A stretch of 64,000 nt of DNA from Prevotella sp. E15-22 (lineage in GTDB: Bacteria; Bacteroidota; Bacteroidia; Bacteroidales; Bacteroidaceae): positions 2,914,001-2,978,000 of the forward strand of contig NZ_CP096247.1 in NCBI RefSeq assembly GCF_023204875.1, read 5' to 3'. Each line of letters starts with the position of its first letter. Positions within the stretch are counted from its first letter, which is position 1. The notes under the pieces were generated by a model. It had not been told where the DNA came from. It did not search any database and worked only from the letters and a program-made list of their open reading frames with translations. Shown here piece by piece: positions 17,667 through 28,023 of the stretch. Made by a program: the position numbers and the translations under genes.

Positions 17667-18884
17667 ATGAAAAGATTTTATCAGTTGCTATGCGCATTTC
17701 TCATCATCTCCTTGACGATGACATCATGTCTGAAAGGCGATGAAACGGAAAGCGTTACACCCTCTAACGAAACAGCCATCACCGGCTTTGTTTTAGGAAA
17801 TATTAATTGCTATACGGAGTCAACTTCGTCTACTACTGGTAACGACACCATCATCAAGACAGTGTTAACCGGCAGCAATTACCCCATGACTATTGACCAA
17901 AACAGCAATCGCATTTACAATGCCACGGAATTGCCTGTAGGCACCGACCTTCAGCATGTACTCATCAGCAGTATCTCAACAAGGAACAACGGCATTGCCA
18001 CAATAAAGCCTCTTGACAGAGACGACTACACACTTATAACCACAAGCGATTCTATCGACTTCTCTCAGCCAAGAGTCTTCCGTGTCTTCTCGAACACTTT
18101 TGACTATTTCCGCGACTACACCATAACGCTGACAGTCAGTAAGACACAGAACGCCACTGAGAGCTGGGTAAAGATTGCTACTGACGATTTACTGAAAGAT
18201 TGGACGAACAAAAGTCTTATAGCTTGGAACGACACCGTACAGTTGGTAGACAAAGGCATCGTGGTAAAAGGCAGCACCGCTTTCAGAATGAAGGACACTA
18301 CAGTTCAACAGTCCACAGACCTGATTAACTGGAGCGACATCACCACAGCACCCCTAAGTCAACTGTTGGGTACCAATTCTTATGAGATCTACGCCCTAGG
18401 CACCGATGGGCAGTTGAAACGTTCTCTAGACAATGGAGTAACATGGATTGACGAGGCCATCGATGCAGAAGCATCATTATTGCCTAAGAGTCAGATTACC
18501 ACAACCACATGGGCCTACGCTCCACTTAATGATGCTTATTGCACTTTGATGGCCGGACTTAATCAGAATGGCGAGATGTGTTTCTGGCGAAAGATTAGTC
18601 AGAAAGATAATGCTGGTCAGTGGGTCTATATGCCCATAGAAAGCAACAACCGTTTTACCATGCCCGCCCAGAACCATCTCTCAATGGCTTATGTAAATGG
18701 CAATATCTATGCAGTAGGCGATAACTTGATTGTGTATGTTTCGCGCGACCAAGGTATCACCTGGAAAAAAATTTCCACTTATGCCCTTCCCTCAAGTGCA
18801 CAAGGTTCAGAATATGCTATAACAGTCGATTCCCTAGGTTCTCTTTGGCTTATTACAAACGCCGGACAAATTTGGAAATGGTAA
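17667..18884 (+). CDS. Putative lipoprotein, DUF6242-like
   Basis: I place the start at 17667 (MKRFYQLLCAF). An upstream in-frame codon at 17625 would lie before the promoter. The 405-residue product has a lipoprotein signal ending LTMTSC (Cys21). An N-terminal domain to about residue 165 is followed by a beta-propeller-like region with repeats such as LINWSDITTA, SLDNGVTWIDEA and VSRDQGITWKKIS, similar to sialidase-type BNR/Asp-box turns. It resembles the Bacteroidales DUF6242 proteins found before uppS-bamA. Function unknown; location inferred to be the periplasmic or outer face of the outer membrane. Confidence 0.7.
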   Translation: MKRFYQLLCAFLIISLTMTSCLKGDETESVTPSNETAITGFVLGNINCYTESTSSTTGNDTIIKTVLTGSNYPMTIDQNSNRIYNATELPVGTDLQHVLISSISTRNNGIATIKPLDRDDYTLITTSDSIDFSQPRVFRVFSNTFDYFRDYTITLTVSKTQNATESWVKIATDDLLKDWTNKSLIAWNDTVQLVDKGIVVKGSTAFRMKDTTVQQSTDLINWSDITTAPLSQLLGTNSYEIYALGTDGQLKRSLDNGVTWIDEAIDAEASLLPKSQITTTTWAYAPLNDAYCTLMAGLNQNGEMCFWRKISQKDNAGQWVYMPIESNNRFTMPAQNHLSMAYVNGNIYAVGDNLIVYVSRDQGITWKKISTYALPSSAQGSEYAITVDSLGSLWLITNAGQIWKW

Positions 18885-18886
18885 GA

Positions 18887-19600
18887 ATGATGTACGCCTA
18901 CAACACCAGCAAAACGTTTGTACTGGCACTGCTCCTGCTGTTGCCATGTTCGCTTTTGACCATTACTTCGGCTGCACAAGACGAGCCCGAGTATAAAATG
19001 GAATTGGGCGGTGGTGTTGGACTGACAAACTACCTGGGCGACTTCAACGGCAACCTAACAAGAGACATCCAGCCCATGGCTGGCATCGTTGCAAAATACA
19101 AAGTAAACCCTAGAACAGCATGGAGTGCCGTGCTCAACTATGGCACGCTGAAAGGTAACTCAGGAAACGAGAAAACCTACTACCCAGACTATGCAGGAGC
19201 CCCCATCAGTTTCTCAACCAAGTTGACCGACTTCAGCATTAGGTTTGAATACAACTTCTGGCCCTTCGGCACTGGCAACGAATACTATGGCGCTAAAGCC
19301 ATCACACCATTCATTGCCTTGGGAGCAGGATTGGCTTTTGCCAAAGGCGACGAGACTGCCACCGCATTCCAAATGCCCATTGGCTTCGGTGTGAAATACA
19401 AGTTACAAAAAAGACTAAATCTCGCTTTGGAATGGATGATGCACTTCTCGGGCAGCGACCGCCTAGACGGTGTTAGCGACCCTTACGGCATCAAGAGCTC
19501 CGACCTGTTTAAAAACACCGATTGCTATCAGGGTCTGCAACTCACACTCACCTACGAGTTTATGGAGAAATGCAAGACCTGTCACAACGACAGAGAATAA
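18887..19600 (+). CDS. Outer membrane beta-barrel protein, DUF6089 family
   Basis: A signal peptide ([20 protein letters not shown]) is followed by about 195 residues of alternating beta-strand pattern beginning [18 protein letters not shown], typical of small Bacteroidota outer membrane barrels of the DUF6089 type. The start is uncertain among ATGs at 18878 (overlapping the previous stop as ATGGTAA), 18887 and 18890; I use 18887. It sits between the DUF6242-like lipoprotein and uppS. Exact role unknown; the neighbourhood suggests envelope assembly. Confidence 0.72.
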   Translation: MMYAYNTSKTFVLALLLLLPCSLLTITSAAQDEPEYKMELGGGVGLTNYLGDFNGNLTRDIQPMAGIVAKYKVNPRTAWSAVLNYGTLKGNSGNEKTYYPDYAGAPISFSTKLTDFSIRFEYNFWPFGTGNEYYGAKAITPFIALGAGLAFAKGDETATAFQMPIGFGVKYKLQKRLNLALEWMMHFSGSDRLDGVSDPYGIKSSDLFKNTDCYQGLQLTLTYEFMEKCKTCHNDRE

Positions 19601-19611
19601 TAAACAAAGAT

Positions 19612-20394
19612 ATGAATAAGGAACTAGATATGAAGCGCATCCCTCAGCACATTGCCATCATTATGGACGGCAATGGACGTTGGGCCATGGAACGTGGCAA
19701 GGAGCGCACCGTTGGTCATCAGGCTGGCGTAGAAGCCGTTCGCCGCATCACATCAGAATGCACCCGACTCGGTGTTAAATATCTGACACTCTACACGTTC
19801 TCAACAGAGAACTGGAATCGCCCCGACGACGAGGTAGCTGCACTGATGGGGTTGGTTCTCAGCTCACTCGAGGATGAGATCTTCATGAAAAACAATGTCC
19901 GTTTCCGCGTCATCGGCGATATCAAACGACTTCCAGATGCCGTACAGCAAAAGTTGCACGAAACCGAGGAACACACAGCCAAAAACGATGCCATGACCAT
20001 GGTGGTAGCTCTAAGCTATAGCAGTCGCTGGGAGATTACCAATGCCGTTCGCCAGATTGTCAACGAGATACACGACATGGATGAACTTCCCAAGAACTTC
20101 CTTAAACGCATTAAGACTGGTGGAATCCGTGCCGAAGACATTACCGAGGAATTTATCAGCGAACACCTATGCACCAGTTTCATGCCGGATCCCGACTTAC
20201 TGATTCGCACAGGTGGAGAACTTCGCATCTCAAATTATCTATTGTGGCAAATTGCCTATTCTGAGTTGTATTTCTGCGACACCTATTGGCCCGACTTTGA
20301 CGAGGCTGAGTTACACAAGGCCATCCTAAGTTTTCAGAGTCGCCAGCGCCGCTTTGGAAAAACCGAAGCCCAGGTTGAAGAAGAAGGAAAGTAA
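19612..20394 (+). CDS. uppS: Undecaprenyl diphosphate synthase (isoprenyl transferase)
   Basis: UppS condenses isopentenyl diphosphate onto farnesyl diphosphate to make the C55 lipid carrier used by MraY and MurG. The catalytic block IMDGNGRWA is at residues 17-25 from the chosen ATG at 19612; the longer frame would run deep into the upstream gene. [21 protein letters not shown] and [20 protein letters not shown] follow, as in all cis-prenyltransferases. The product is 260 residues with a charged C-terminal tail. Confidence 0.95.
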   Translation: MNKELDMKRIPQHIAIIMDGNGRWAMERGKERTVGHQAGVEAVRRITSECTRLGVKYLTLYTFSTENWNRPDDEVAALMGLVLSSLEDEIFMKNNVRFRVIGDIKRLPDAVQQKLHETEEHTAKNDAMTMVVALSYSSRWEITNAVRQIVNEIHDMDELPKNFLKRIKTGGIRAEDITEEFISEHLCTSFMPDPDLLIRTGGELRISNYLLWQIAYSELYFCDTYWPDFDEAELHKAILSFQSRQRRFGKTEAQVEEEGK

Positions 20395-20417
20395 AAAAGA
20401 AAAAAATAATTAGCAAC

Positions 20418-23135
20418 GTGACCTGTAATAACATTATTAATAAGGTAAAAGGATTGGTAAAAGGCATATTTGCCCTTTACCTTCTCGCCTTTTTACCTGG
20501 CAGTGTTTCTGCACAGAATAAGATAGTAAACCCCGACATCTCTTATGCCGGCACCCCACGTCAATGCGAAATTGGCGGCATTACTGTAAAAGGCGTAGAA
20601 GACTACGAGGACATGATGATTATCAACTTGTCGGGGCTCCACGTGGGTCAGCGCATTGAGGTGCCTGGCAACGAGATAACCGAAGCAGTAAAGCGCTATT
20701 GGAAGCACGGTTTGTTCTCAGAGGTATCTATCACCGCCGACTCTATTATCGATTCACAAGTATACCTGTGCATTCATTTAGCAACACGTCCGCGCATCAG
20801 TAACATTGAGTATCACGGCGTTAAAAAGAGTGAGCGCACTGATCTCGAGGCAAAGCTAGGTATGACCAGAGGCATGAGTCTGACAAAGAACATCATCGAC
20901 AGAGCTAAGATCTTAGCCCGCAAATATTTCGACGATAAGGGTTATAAGAATGCAGAGATTGAAATCTCACAACATGACGATGTTACAGGCAAGAATCAAG
21001 TCGTGCTTGAGGTAAACATTGATAAGAAAGAAAAGATGCGCGTACGTCGTATCATCTTCGAAGGTAACGAGAAACTGAGCGACAGCAAGATTAAGGGCAA
21101 ACTGTTCTCAAAGGGTGCTTTCGGTAAAATTCACGAGTCGGGTAAGATATACAACTTCCTCAAAGCCAAGAAATACACCCCTGAGCGCTATGCAGAAGCC
21201 AAGCAGGCCCTTCTCGACAAGTATAACGAGTTGGGTTTCCGCGATGCCACTATTGAGGACGACTCCATCTGGACCGTAGACGACAAGCACATCAACATCT
21301 ATGTTAAGGTAGATGAGGGTGAGAAATATTATATCCGTAATATTACCTGGGTGGGCAACACTGTCTATGAATCAGACTTCCTTGATAAGGTTCTCGAAAT
21401 GAAAAAAGGTGATGTCTACAACCAGAAGTTTATGAACAAGCGTTTGATTGACGATGACGATGCTGTTCACAACAACTATTATAACAATGGTTACATCTTC
21501 TCTAGTGTAGAGCCTACAGATATCAACATCGTTGGCGACTCTATCGACGTAGAGATACGCATTATGGAAGGCACACAAGCACATCTCAATATGGTGCGAA
21601 TCTTTGGTAACGACCGACTCTACGAAGAGGTTGTAAGACGTGAACTGCGTACCAAGCCGGGTGATCTGTTCTCAAAGGATGCTTTGATGCGTTCTGCCCG
21701 AGAGATTGCCTCTATGGGTTATTTCGACCCCGAATCGGTGAACCCCGATGTAAAGCCTAATCTGGAAGATGGTACCGTGGATATCGACTGGAACCTGGAG
21801 CAGAAATCCAACGACCAGCTAGAGCTCTCATTGGGTTGGGGTCAGACAGGTGTTATCGGCCGCGTTGGTATCAAGTTCAACAACTTCTCTTTACGCAACC
21901 TTCTGGGAAAAAATAAACTGCACCGCGGTTTCCTACCTGCCGGTGATGGTGAGCAGATTGGTTTGAACTTCCAAACCAATGGCCGTTACTACCGCTCATA
22001 CAATGCCAACTACTCTACTGGTTGGTTCGGTGGCAAGCGTCCCAATGCCTTTAACGTAGGCGTATACTATTCGAAACAAAGTGACGTGTCGAGCACCTAT
22101 TACAACTCGGCATACATGAACAATATCTATAACTACATGTATGGCTCAAGTTCATATAATAGTGGTTATTATAACAACTACGAAGCCTTCCTCGACGACG
22201 ACAAATACATCAAACTTCTTGGTGTCTCTGTAGGTTGGGGTAAGCGTCTGCGCTGGCCCGATGACTACTTCCAGTTATCAGCCACTTTGTCATACCAGCG
22301 CTACATGTTGAAAGACTGGCAGTACTTCATCATTTCGAATGGTAACTGCAACAATATCAACTTGAATCTGGCACTGACACGTAACTCTACCGACAACCCA
22401 TTGTTCCCCCGCCGTGGTTCAGAGTTTGCACTTTCTGTCTCGCTCACACCACCTTGGTCGGCTTTCGACAACAAGAACTACTCAAACATGGCCACTCAAG
22501 AGACCTACAACAAGGATCAGAACCGTTGGCAGGACGAGCAGGCCAGCAAATACAAATGGGTAGAGTATCACAAGTGGAAGTTCAAGAGTCGCACCTATAC
22601 TTCTCTCAGCAGTGGTCAGAAGTGTTTCGTCCTGATGACCCGTGTAGAGTTCGGTATCTTGGGATCGTATAACAAGAACAAGAAATCACCTTTCGAGACC
22701 TTCTATGTGGGTGGTGATGGTATGAGTGGCTATTCTACCAGCTATGCAGAGGAGACCATTGGCTTGCGTGGTTACGATAATGGTTCTATTTCGTCAACAG
22801 CCTATGTACTGGGTGGCGAGTGGACAGGTAGCCGCTACAGTGCCTATGATGCCTATGCTTACGACCGCTTCACACTCGAGCTCCGCTATCCATTCATGCT
22901 GGGCAACACCACCATCTATGGACTGGGCTTCCTTGAAGGCGGTAACGCATGGGCCAAGACCCGCGACTTCAACCCCTTCGACATGAAGCGCTCTGCTGGT
23001 TTCGGTGTACGCCTTTATCTACCTATGGTTGGTCTGATGGGTATCGACTGGGCCTATGGTTTCGACAAGGTATACAATGGCGGATGGCAGCGTGGCGGTG
23101 GTCAGTTCCACTTCGTGCTAGGCCAAGAGTTCTAA
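20418..23135 (+). CDS. bamA: Outer membrane assembly factor BamA
   Basis: BamA inserts beta-barrel proteins into the outer membrane. The 905-residue protein has a signal sequence (ALYLLAFLPGSVSAQ), five POTRA-like repeats to about residue 450 (for example VRRIIFEGNEKLSDSKIKGK and YIRNITWVGNTVYESDFL) and a C-terminal Omp85 barrel ending in the aromatic FHFVLGQEF. The only sensible start is GTG at 20418; the first in-frame ATG is well inside the first POTRA domain. A Tyr/Ser/Asn-rich loop (MNNIYNYMYGSSSYNSGYYNN, shortened) near residues 565-590 probably faces outside. OmpH-like chaperones follow. Confidence 0.94.
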   Translation: MTCNNIINKVKGLVKGIFALYLLAFLPGSVSAQNKIVNPDISYAGTPRQCEIGGITVKGVEDYEDMMIINLSGLHVGQRIEVPGNEITEAVKRYWKHGLFSEVSITADSIIDSQVYLCIHLATRPRISNIEYHGVKKSERTDLEAKLGMTRGMSLTKNIIDRAKILARKYFDDKGYKNAEIEISQHDDVTGKNQVVLEVNIDKKEKMRVRRIIFEGNEKLSDSKIKGKLFSKGAFGKIHESGKIYNFLKAKKYTPERYAEAKQALLDKYNELGFRDATIEDDSIWTVDDKHINIYVKVDEGEKYYIRNITWVGNTVYESDFLDKVLEMKKGDVYNQKFMNKRLIDDDDAVHNNYYNNGYIFSSVEPTDINIVGDSIDVEIRIMEGTQAHLNMVRIFGNDRLYEEVVRRELRTKPGDLFSKDALMRSAREIASMGYFDPESVNPDVKPNLEDGTVDIDWNLEQKSNDQLELSLGWGQTGVIGRVGIKFNNFSLRNLLGKNKLHRGFLPAGDGEQIGLNFQTNGRYYRSYNANYSTGWFGGKRPNAFNVGVYYSKQSDVSSTYYNSAYMNNIYNYMYGSSSYNSGYYNNYEAFLDDDKYIKLLGVSVGWGKRLRWPDDYFQLSATLSYQRYMLKDWQYFIISNGNCNNINLNLALTRNSTDNPLFPRRGSEFALSVSLTPPWSAFDNKNYSNMATQETYNKDQNRWQDEQASKYKWVEYHKWKFKSRTYTSLSSGQKCFVLMTRVEFGILGSYNKNKKSPFETFYVGGDGMSGYSTSYAEETIGLRGYDNGSISSTAYVLGGEWTGSRYSAYDAYAYDRFTLELRYPFMLGNTTIYGLGFLEGGNAWAKTRDFNPFDMKRSAGFGVRLYLPMVGLMGIDWAYGFDKVYNGGWQRGGGQFHFVLGQEF

Positions 23136-23178
23136 CCCTGAATAACAACAACATGTCATAACAAAAAAACGAAAGACT

Positions 23179-23691
23179 ATGAAGAAACTATTAGTAATGA
23201 TTGCAGTACTCGCATCGTCAATATCGATGCAGGCTCAAAAGTTCGCGTTAGTCGACATGGACTATATCTTCAAAAACATTCCCGCCTACGAGCGTGCCAA
23301 CGAACAACTCACACAGGTATCAAAGAAATGGCAGGCAGAGGTTGACGCATTGAACACCGAGGCCCAGACCATGTACAAGAACTACCAGAACGAGGTGGTG
23401 TTCCTATCAAAAGAGCAGAAGAAAGCCAAGCAGGATGCCATCATGGAGAAAGAGAAGCAAGCCAGCGATCTGAAGCGCAAGTACTTTGGTCCTGAGGGCG
23501 AGCTCTATAAGAAACGTGCTGCCCTGATGTCGCCTATCCAGGAAGAGGTATACAATGCCATCAAGGATGTAGCCGACCTTCGCGGCTATCAATTGGTACT
23601 CGACCGTGCCAGCGATGCCGGCATCATCTTTGGTTCGCCGAAGATTGACATCTCTGAAGAGGTGCTTCGCAAACTGGGTTATGCTAATTAA
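23179..23691 (+). CDS. OmpH/Skp-like periplasmic chaperone 1
   Basis: The 170-residue protein has a signal peptide ending SMQAQ, a short KFALVDMDYIFKNIPAYERA strand region and a long charged helix (residues 40-130), then a C-terminal strand VLDRASDAGIIFGSPKIDIS. This is the OmpH/Skp architecture; Skp trimers hold unfolded outer membrane proteins for BamA. It is the first of three tandem paralogues after bamA. Confidence 0.88.
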   Translation: MKKLLVMIAVLASSISMQAQKFALVDMDYIFKNIPAYERANEQLTQVSKKWQAEVDALNTEAQTMYKNYQNEVVFLSKEQKKAKQDAIMEKEKQASDLKRKYFGPEGELYKKRAALMSPIQEEVYNAIKDVADLRGYQLVLDRASDAGIIFGSPKIDISEEVLRKLGYAN

Positions 23692-23778
23692 CAAAAACCT
23701 TTAACTCATTCAAACAAAGAAGCCCCAAAGGGCTCAGACAGAATTCATAAAAAGCAATAATAAAACAATTAAAACAAA

Positions 23779-24282
23779 ATGAAAAAGTTTATTCTTTGCG
23801 CAATCTGCGCACTCTGCGGTCTCACCGCTTCAGCACAGGCCAAGTTCGGCCACGTTAACACTCAGGAAATTATCCAGAGCATGCCCGAGTTCACCGCTGC
23901 TCAGACCGAGATTCAGAAACTAGCCGAGCAGTATGAGGCTGATCTGAAGTCAATGCAGGACGAACTGCAGAAGAAAGCAGATGCCTTTGAGAAAGAGCAG
24001 GCTACCCTTCCCGAGAACATCAAGACCCGTCGCAATCAGGAGTTGAACGACCTCTATCAGCGTATCCAGCAGACCTATCAAGACAACCAGCAGGCTATGC
24101 AGAAGGCTCAGCAGGAGAAGATGCAGGCCATCACCACCAAGGTGCTTGACGCTATCAAAACCGTTGGTCAGGAAGGCAACTTCGTCTATATCATGGAGAT
24201 GGGCGCTGGCATTCCCTATATCAGCACCACGCTGTCTTCTGACGTGACTGCACAGGTAAAAGCAAAACTTGGTTTGAAGTAA
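23779..24282 (+). CDS. OmpH/Skp-like periplasmic chaperone 2
   Basis: The 167-residue product has a signal peptide ending TASAQ, KFGHVNTQEIIQSMPEFTAAQ, a coiled region rich in Gln, Glu and Lys, and the C-terminal strand VYIMEMGAGIPYISTTLSSDVT. It is more glutamine-rich than its upstream paralogue. A small hairpin (AGCCC/GGGCT, 23721-23734) lies in the 87-bp gap before it and might set relative expression. Confidence 0.88.
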   Translation: MKKFILCAICALCGLTASAQAKFGHVNTQEIIQSMPEFTAAQTEIQKLAEQYEADLKSMQDELQKKADAFEKEQATLPENIKTRRNQELNDLYQRIQQTYQDNQQAMQKAQQEKMQAITTKVLDAIKTVGQEGNFVYIMEMGAGIPYISTTLSSDVTAQVKAKLGLK

Positions 24283-24283
24283 T

Positions 24284-24811
24284 ATGATAAAACATATCAT
24301 TATCGCTATCATGGTCCTCCTCGCTGTGCCCAGTATGGCACAAGGGGAGGACTCTGTTGCCACTCAGGTACGCTTCGGTTATCTAAGCTACGAAGCCGCC
24401 TTGACAGCTATGCCCGAATACGAGAGCGCGCAACAACAGTTGAACATCCTGCGTGAGGCTTACGAAAAAGAGCTTCAGCGCGCCGAGGAAGAGTTCAACC
24501 GCAAGTACGAGGATTTCCTCGAAGGACAGAAGGACTATCCACGTACTATTCTACTGAAGCGTCAGAGTGAGTTGCAGGATATGATGCAACGCAATTTAAA
24601 GTTCAAGCAGCAAGGTAAACTTGATTTGGCCGAAGCAGAGCGCAAGACCCTGGCTCCTTTACGCGCACGTCTCAACGAGGCAATCGCCACAGTAGCCCGT
24701 CAGCGCCATTTGGCACTTGTTATCAACACAGACTCCAATGCCTGTCCATTTATTGAGCCGGCTATGGGTGTTGATCTCAATACGGAAATCAAAGAAAAAC
24801 TTCAAAAATGA
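24284..24811 (+). CDS. OmpH/Skp-like periplasmic chaperone 3
   Basis: The 175-residue protein has a signal peptide ending SMAQG and the family start VRFGYLSYEAALTAMPEYESAQ, followed by a helical region and the C-terminal ALVINTDSNACPFIEPAMGVDL. Cysteine and the proline-rich ending distinguish it from the other two copies. It starts 1 bp after the previous stop, and its own stop overlaps the murI start by 4 bp, so the set is one operon. Confidence 0.85.
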   Translation: MIKHIIIAIMVLLAVPSMAQGEDSVATQVRFGYLSYEAALTAMPEYESAQQQLNILREAYEKELQRAEEEFNRKYEDFLEGQKDYPRTILLKRQSELQDMMQRNLKFKQQGKLDLAEAERKTLAPLRARLNEAIATVARQRHLALVINTDSNACPFIEPAMGVDLNTEIKEKLQK

Positions 24812-25644
24812 CCCTCCCGCAGAATCCAGGGCCCATTGGCATCTTCGATAGCGGCTACGGCGGACTTACCATCCTTCATGGAATCCGTCAGCGCCTCCAC
24901 CAGTACAACTACATGTACCTGGGCGATAATGCTCGTGCGCCTTACGGTCCCCGTTCGTTCGATGTTGTCTACGAGTTCACTCGTCAGGCCGTGCTCCGTC
25001 TGTTCGAAATGGGATGCCATCTAGTTATTCTGGGCTGCAACACAGCCTCAGCGAAGGCACTGCGCACCATTCAACAGCACGACCTGCCTCAGTGGGACGC
25101 ACATCGACGCGTATTAGGTGTCATACGCCCTACAGCTGAGATTATTGGAGAACTCACACATAGTCGCCACGTTGGCGTACTAGCCACCGAAGGAACCATC
25201 AAAAGCGAGAGCTACAATATGGAGATACAAAAGCTCTACCCCGATGTCTTCGTTTCTGGCGTGGCTTGTCCCTTTTGGGTACCTTTGGTCGAATACAATG
25301 AAGCTGACTCCCCTGGAGCAGACTACTTTGTGGAAAAACGCATTAATCAGATAATGGCACTTGATCCTGCCATCGATACACTCATCCTTGGTTGCACCCA
25401 CTACCCTCTTCTCATGCCGAAGATACAGAAATATCTGCCGCAAGGCGTACAGGTTGTGTCACAAGGAGAGTATGTAGCCAATAGTCTTGCCGACTACCTT
25501 CAACGTCACCCTGAGATGGAACAGCGTTGTGCAAAAGATGGTCAAGTACACTATCTCACTACCGAAAACCCTGACAAGTTTAAGGAGTCAGCGCAGATAT
25601 TCCTTCACGAGCCCGTTCAAGTAGATAATATCACACTGGGGTAA
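24808..25644 (+). CDS. murI: Glutamate racemase
   Basis: MurI interconverts L- and D-glutamate, supplying D-Glu to MurD. The 278-residue protein has the substrate loop IGIFDSGYGGLT (residues 10-21), the first catalytic cysteine in ILGCNTASA and the second in LILGCTHYPLL, with the conserved GVIRPT between them. Both cysteines are present, so the enzyme looks active. Its start overlaps the upstream chaperone gene by 4 bp. Confidence 0.95.
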   Translation: MTLPQNPGPIGIFDSGYGGLTILHGIRQRLHQYNYMYLGDNARAPYGPRSFDVVYEFTRQAVLRLFEMGCHLVILGCNTASAKALRTIQQHDLPQWDAHRRVLGVIRPTAEIIGELTHSRHVGVLATEGTIKSESYNMEIQKLYPDVFVSGVACPFWVPLVEYNEADSPGADYFVEKRINQIMALDPAIDTLILGCTHYPLLMPKIQKYLPQGVQVVSQGEYVANSLADYLQRHPEMEQRCAKDGQVHYLTTENPDKFKESAQIFLHEPVQVDNITLG

Positions 25645-25680
25645 ATAGGCCCTGTGGTTATCATTTCACTAAACACATCC

Positions 25681-26562
25681 ATGACGAAAGCAATAAGAGA
25701 AAGTAATATACAGACGCTATGCCAGAGCATGGCAATCAGCAATATCGATGAAGACATCGTACTCATCGAACAGTCATGCACAGCCCCTCAATTAGAGGTA
25801 CCCCGTCGCATGAATTTCATTCTATTAGGTCTTTGTACCGAAGGTAATGTCAGCTATCACCTCGATACGCAAAAACAGAAAATCAGCGCTGGCGACTTCA
25901 TCATTGTTTCCGATCACCATGTCGTCGACGAGCTACAAACCTCGCACGACTCAAAGGGACTCTATATCGCCCTTTCCAAAGATTTCTATCACGAAACGAT
26001 ACGTAACGTCAGCGATATATCAACGCTCTTTCTTTACGCACGTAACAACCCCGTACTGGCTCTCTCAGAACAGGAGCAAAAAACCTTTAAAGACTACTTC
26101 AACGTGCTTCAGAAAAAGATTAGTGATCCTAACAATCATTATCGTCGAGACTTGGCACGTACCCTGCTACTCGCCATGTTCTATGAATTAAGCAATGTTA
26201 TCTACAACTATCGCCTACCTTCATCAGGCAGACGTCACATGCGTTCCGATGCAATTTTCACCGATTTCATCGCACTTCTTGAAGTTCACTGTCGAAACGA
26301 GCGCCGCGTTGGATGGTATGCCGAGCAACTCAATATCACACCAAAATACCTCAGCGAGTGTATTAAGACAGTAAGTCATCGCACACCCAACGATTGGATT
26401 GACTTCTATGTTATTCAGGAACTACGCATTGCCCTCAAAGAAACAACAAAAACCATCAAGGTTATTGCCCAGGAGTTACACTTCCCCAATCAATCGTTTT
26501 TGGGAAAGTACTTCAAAGAGCACGTAGGCATGAGTCCAAAAGAATATAGAAATTCAAAATAA
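25681..26562 (+). CDS. AraC-family transcriptional regulator
   Basis: I choose the ATG at 25681; an upstream GTG at 25654 is possible. The 293-residue protein has an N-terminal cupin-like sensing domain (about residues 25-160) and a C-terminal double helix-turn-helix: WYAEQLNITPKYLSECIKTV and then IKVIAQELHFPNQSFLGKYFKEHVGMSPKEYR, the classical AraC signature. It lies alone between murI and the dGTPase gene. Its target and ligand are not evident from the sequence. Confidence 0.9.
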   Translation: MTKAIRESNIQTLCQSMAISNIDEDIVLIEQSCTAPQLEVPRRMNFILLGLCTEGNVSYHLDTQKQKISAGDFIIVSDHHVVDELQTSHDSKGLYIALSKDFYHETIRNVSDISTLFLYARNNPVLALSEQEQKTFKDYFNVLQKKISDPNNHYRRDLARTLLLAMFYELSNVIYNYRLPSSGRRHMRSDAIFTDFIALLEVHCRNERRVGWYAEQLNITPKYLSECIKTVSHRTPNDWIDFYVIQELRIALKETTKTIKVIAQELHFPNQSFLGKYFKEHVGMSPKEYRNSK

Positions 26563-26588
26563 TATTACACAACAAATAAGCAGACATC

Positions 26589-27926
26589 ATGGAATGGAAT
26601 CAACTTATTTCTAATTGTCGCCTAGGCCAAGAGAATCGTCATCTGGAACGCCACGACGATCGTACCGAATTCAAGCGCGACTATGATCGACTTATCTTCT
26701 CGGCCCCTTTCCGTCGTCTGCAAAACAAAACCCAGGTATTCCCCTTGCCTGGCAGCATCTTTGTCCACAACCGCCTCACTCATTCCCTTGAGGTGGCCAG
26801 TGTGGGCATGTCGCTTGGCAACGATGTCTATCAGCACCTGCACAAACGTTATGGCGAAGCACTCAGTCCGCTGGTATCCGAGATTGGACAGATAGTAGCT
26901 GCCGCCTGCTTAGCCCACGACCTGGGCAATCCACCTTTCGGTCATAGCGGCGAGAAGGCCATCCAGACCTTCTTCACCGAGGGCAAAGGCAACTATCTGA
27001 AAGAGAAAGTTTCGCCCGAGTTTTGGGAAGACATCACCCGTTTCGATGGTAATGCTAACGCCTTCCGCCTGCTCACTCACAGTTTTAAGGGCCGTCGCAA
27101 AGGCGGCTTTGCTATGACCTATAGCACACTGGCCTCTATTGTGAAGTATCCCTACGCCTCGTTTCATGCGCCCAAGAACAAGTTTGGGTTCTTCTGCAGC
27201 GAGCAGGATAACTATCTCACCATTGCCCACCATCTTGGCATCCCTCAGATAAAGCCAGGCGCTGAGGGACAGCAACGCTGGGCTCGCTATCCGTTGGTCT
27301 ATCTTGTCGAGGCTGCCGACGACATCTGCTACGAGATTATGGACATCGAGGATGCTTATAAATTGAAGATCTTATCCTGCGATGAAACCGTACAACTGAT
27401 GCTCTCATTCTTTAATGAAGACAGCAAAAATAGAATTCTGAAACGCATCAGCGACGAAGAACTCACCGACCCCAACGAGAAGATACAATACCTGCGTGCC
27501 TGTGTCATCGGCAAACTCGAGTACGAATGTGTTCAAGTCTTCATCAATCACGAAAGAGAGATTCTCGAAGGTTCTTTCATAGGTTCGCTCATTGACTACA
27601 TCCCGTCCATTCCGAACGAAGCCTACGTCAATTGCACCAAGGTATCCAAGGCTCGCATTTATCGCAGTCGCCCTGTGCTCGATGTCGAGCTCTCTGGTTA
27701 TCGCATCATGGCCACCCTCATGGAACTCATGGTTGAGGCCATCGAGCATCCTGAACGCTATTACTCTCAGCAACTCATTGGGCGTGTCAGCAGTCAATAC
27801 GAAATAGATAGTCCTGACCTCGAGACCCGTCTCATGGCAGTTATCGATTATATCAGCGGCATGACCGATGTCTATGCCCTCGATGTCTATCAGAAGATCT
27901 GCGGCATCTCGCTACCAATTATCTAA
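26589..27926 (+). CDS. dgt: dGTP triphosphohydrolase (dGTPase-like HD protein)
   Basis: The 445-residue protein is of the dGTPase/SAMHD1-like HD family, which hydrolyses dNTPs to nucleoside and triphosphate. Metal-binding HD motifs are visible: RLTHSLEV near residue 60 and CLAHDLGNPPFGHSGE near 115-130, with AADDICYEIMDIEDA near 240 supplying the last aspartate. The RLQNKTQVFP segment near residue 38 is also typical. It is a stand-alone gene, starting 26 bp after the AraC gene. Confidence 0.92.
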   Translation: MEWNQLISNCRLGQENRHLERHDDRTEFKRDYDRLIFSAPFRRLQNKTQVFPLPGSIFVHNRLTHSLEVASVGMSLGNDVYQHLHKRYGEALSPLVSEIGQIVAAACLAHDLGNPPFGHSGEKAIQTFFTEGKGNYLKEKVSPEFWEDITRFDGNANAFRLLTHSFKGRRKGGFAMTYSTLASIVKYPYASFHAPKNKFGFFCSEQDNYLTIAHHLGIPQIKPGAEGQQRWARYPLVYLVEAADDICYEIMDIEDAYKLKILSCDETVQLMLSFFNEDSKNRILKRISDEELTDPNEKIQYLRACVIGKLEYECVQVFINHEREILEGSFIGSLIDYIPSIPNEAYVNCTKVSKARIYRSRPVLDVELSGYRIMATLMELMVEAIEHPERYYSQQLIGRVSSQYEIDSPDLETRLMAVIDYISGMTDVYALDVYQKICGISLPII

Positions 27927-28023
27927 TAATTGTATTTTCTATCGTTCATAAACACAGAGAGTTAAAATACATTATAATCCTGTAGAATTAATTTTGAATT
28001 TACTTAAAGGTATTTAAAACTTT

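Noticed and set aside
20418..20420. An ATG start for bamA
   Set aside because: No in-frame ATG exists before the first POTRA domain; the signal peptide requires the GTG start.
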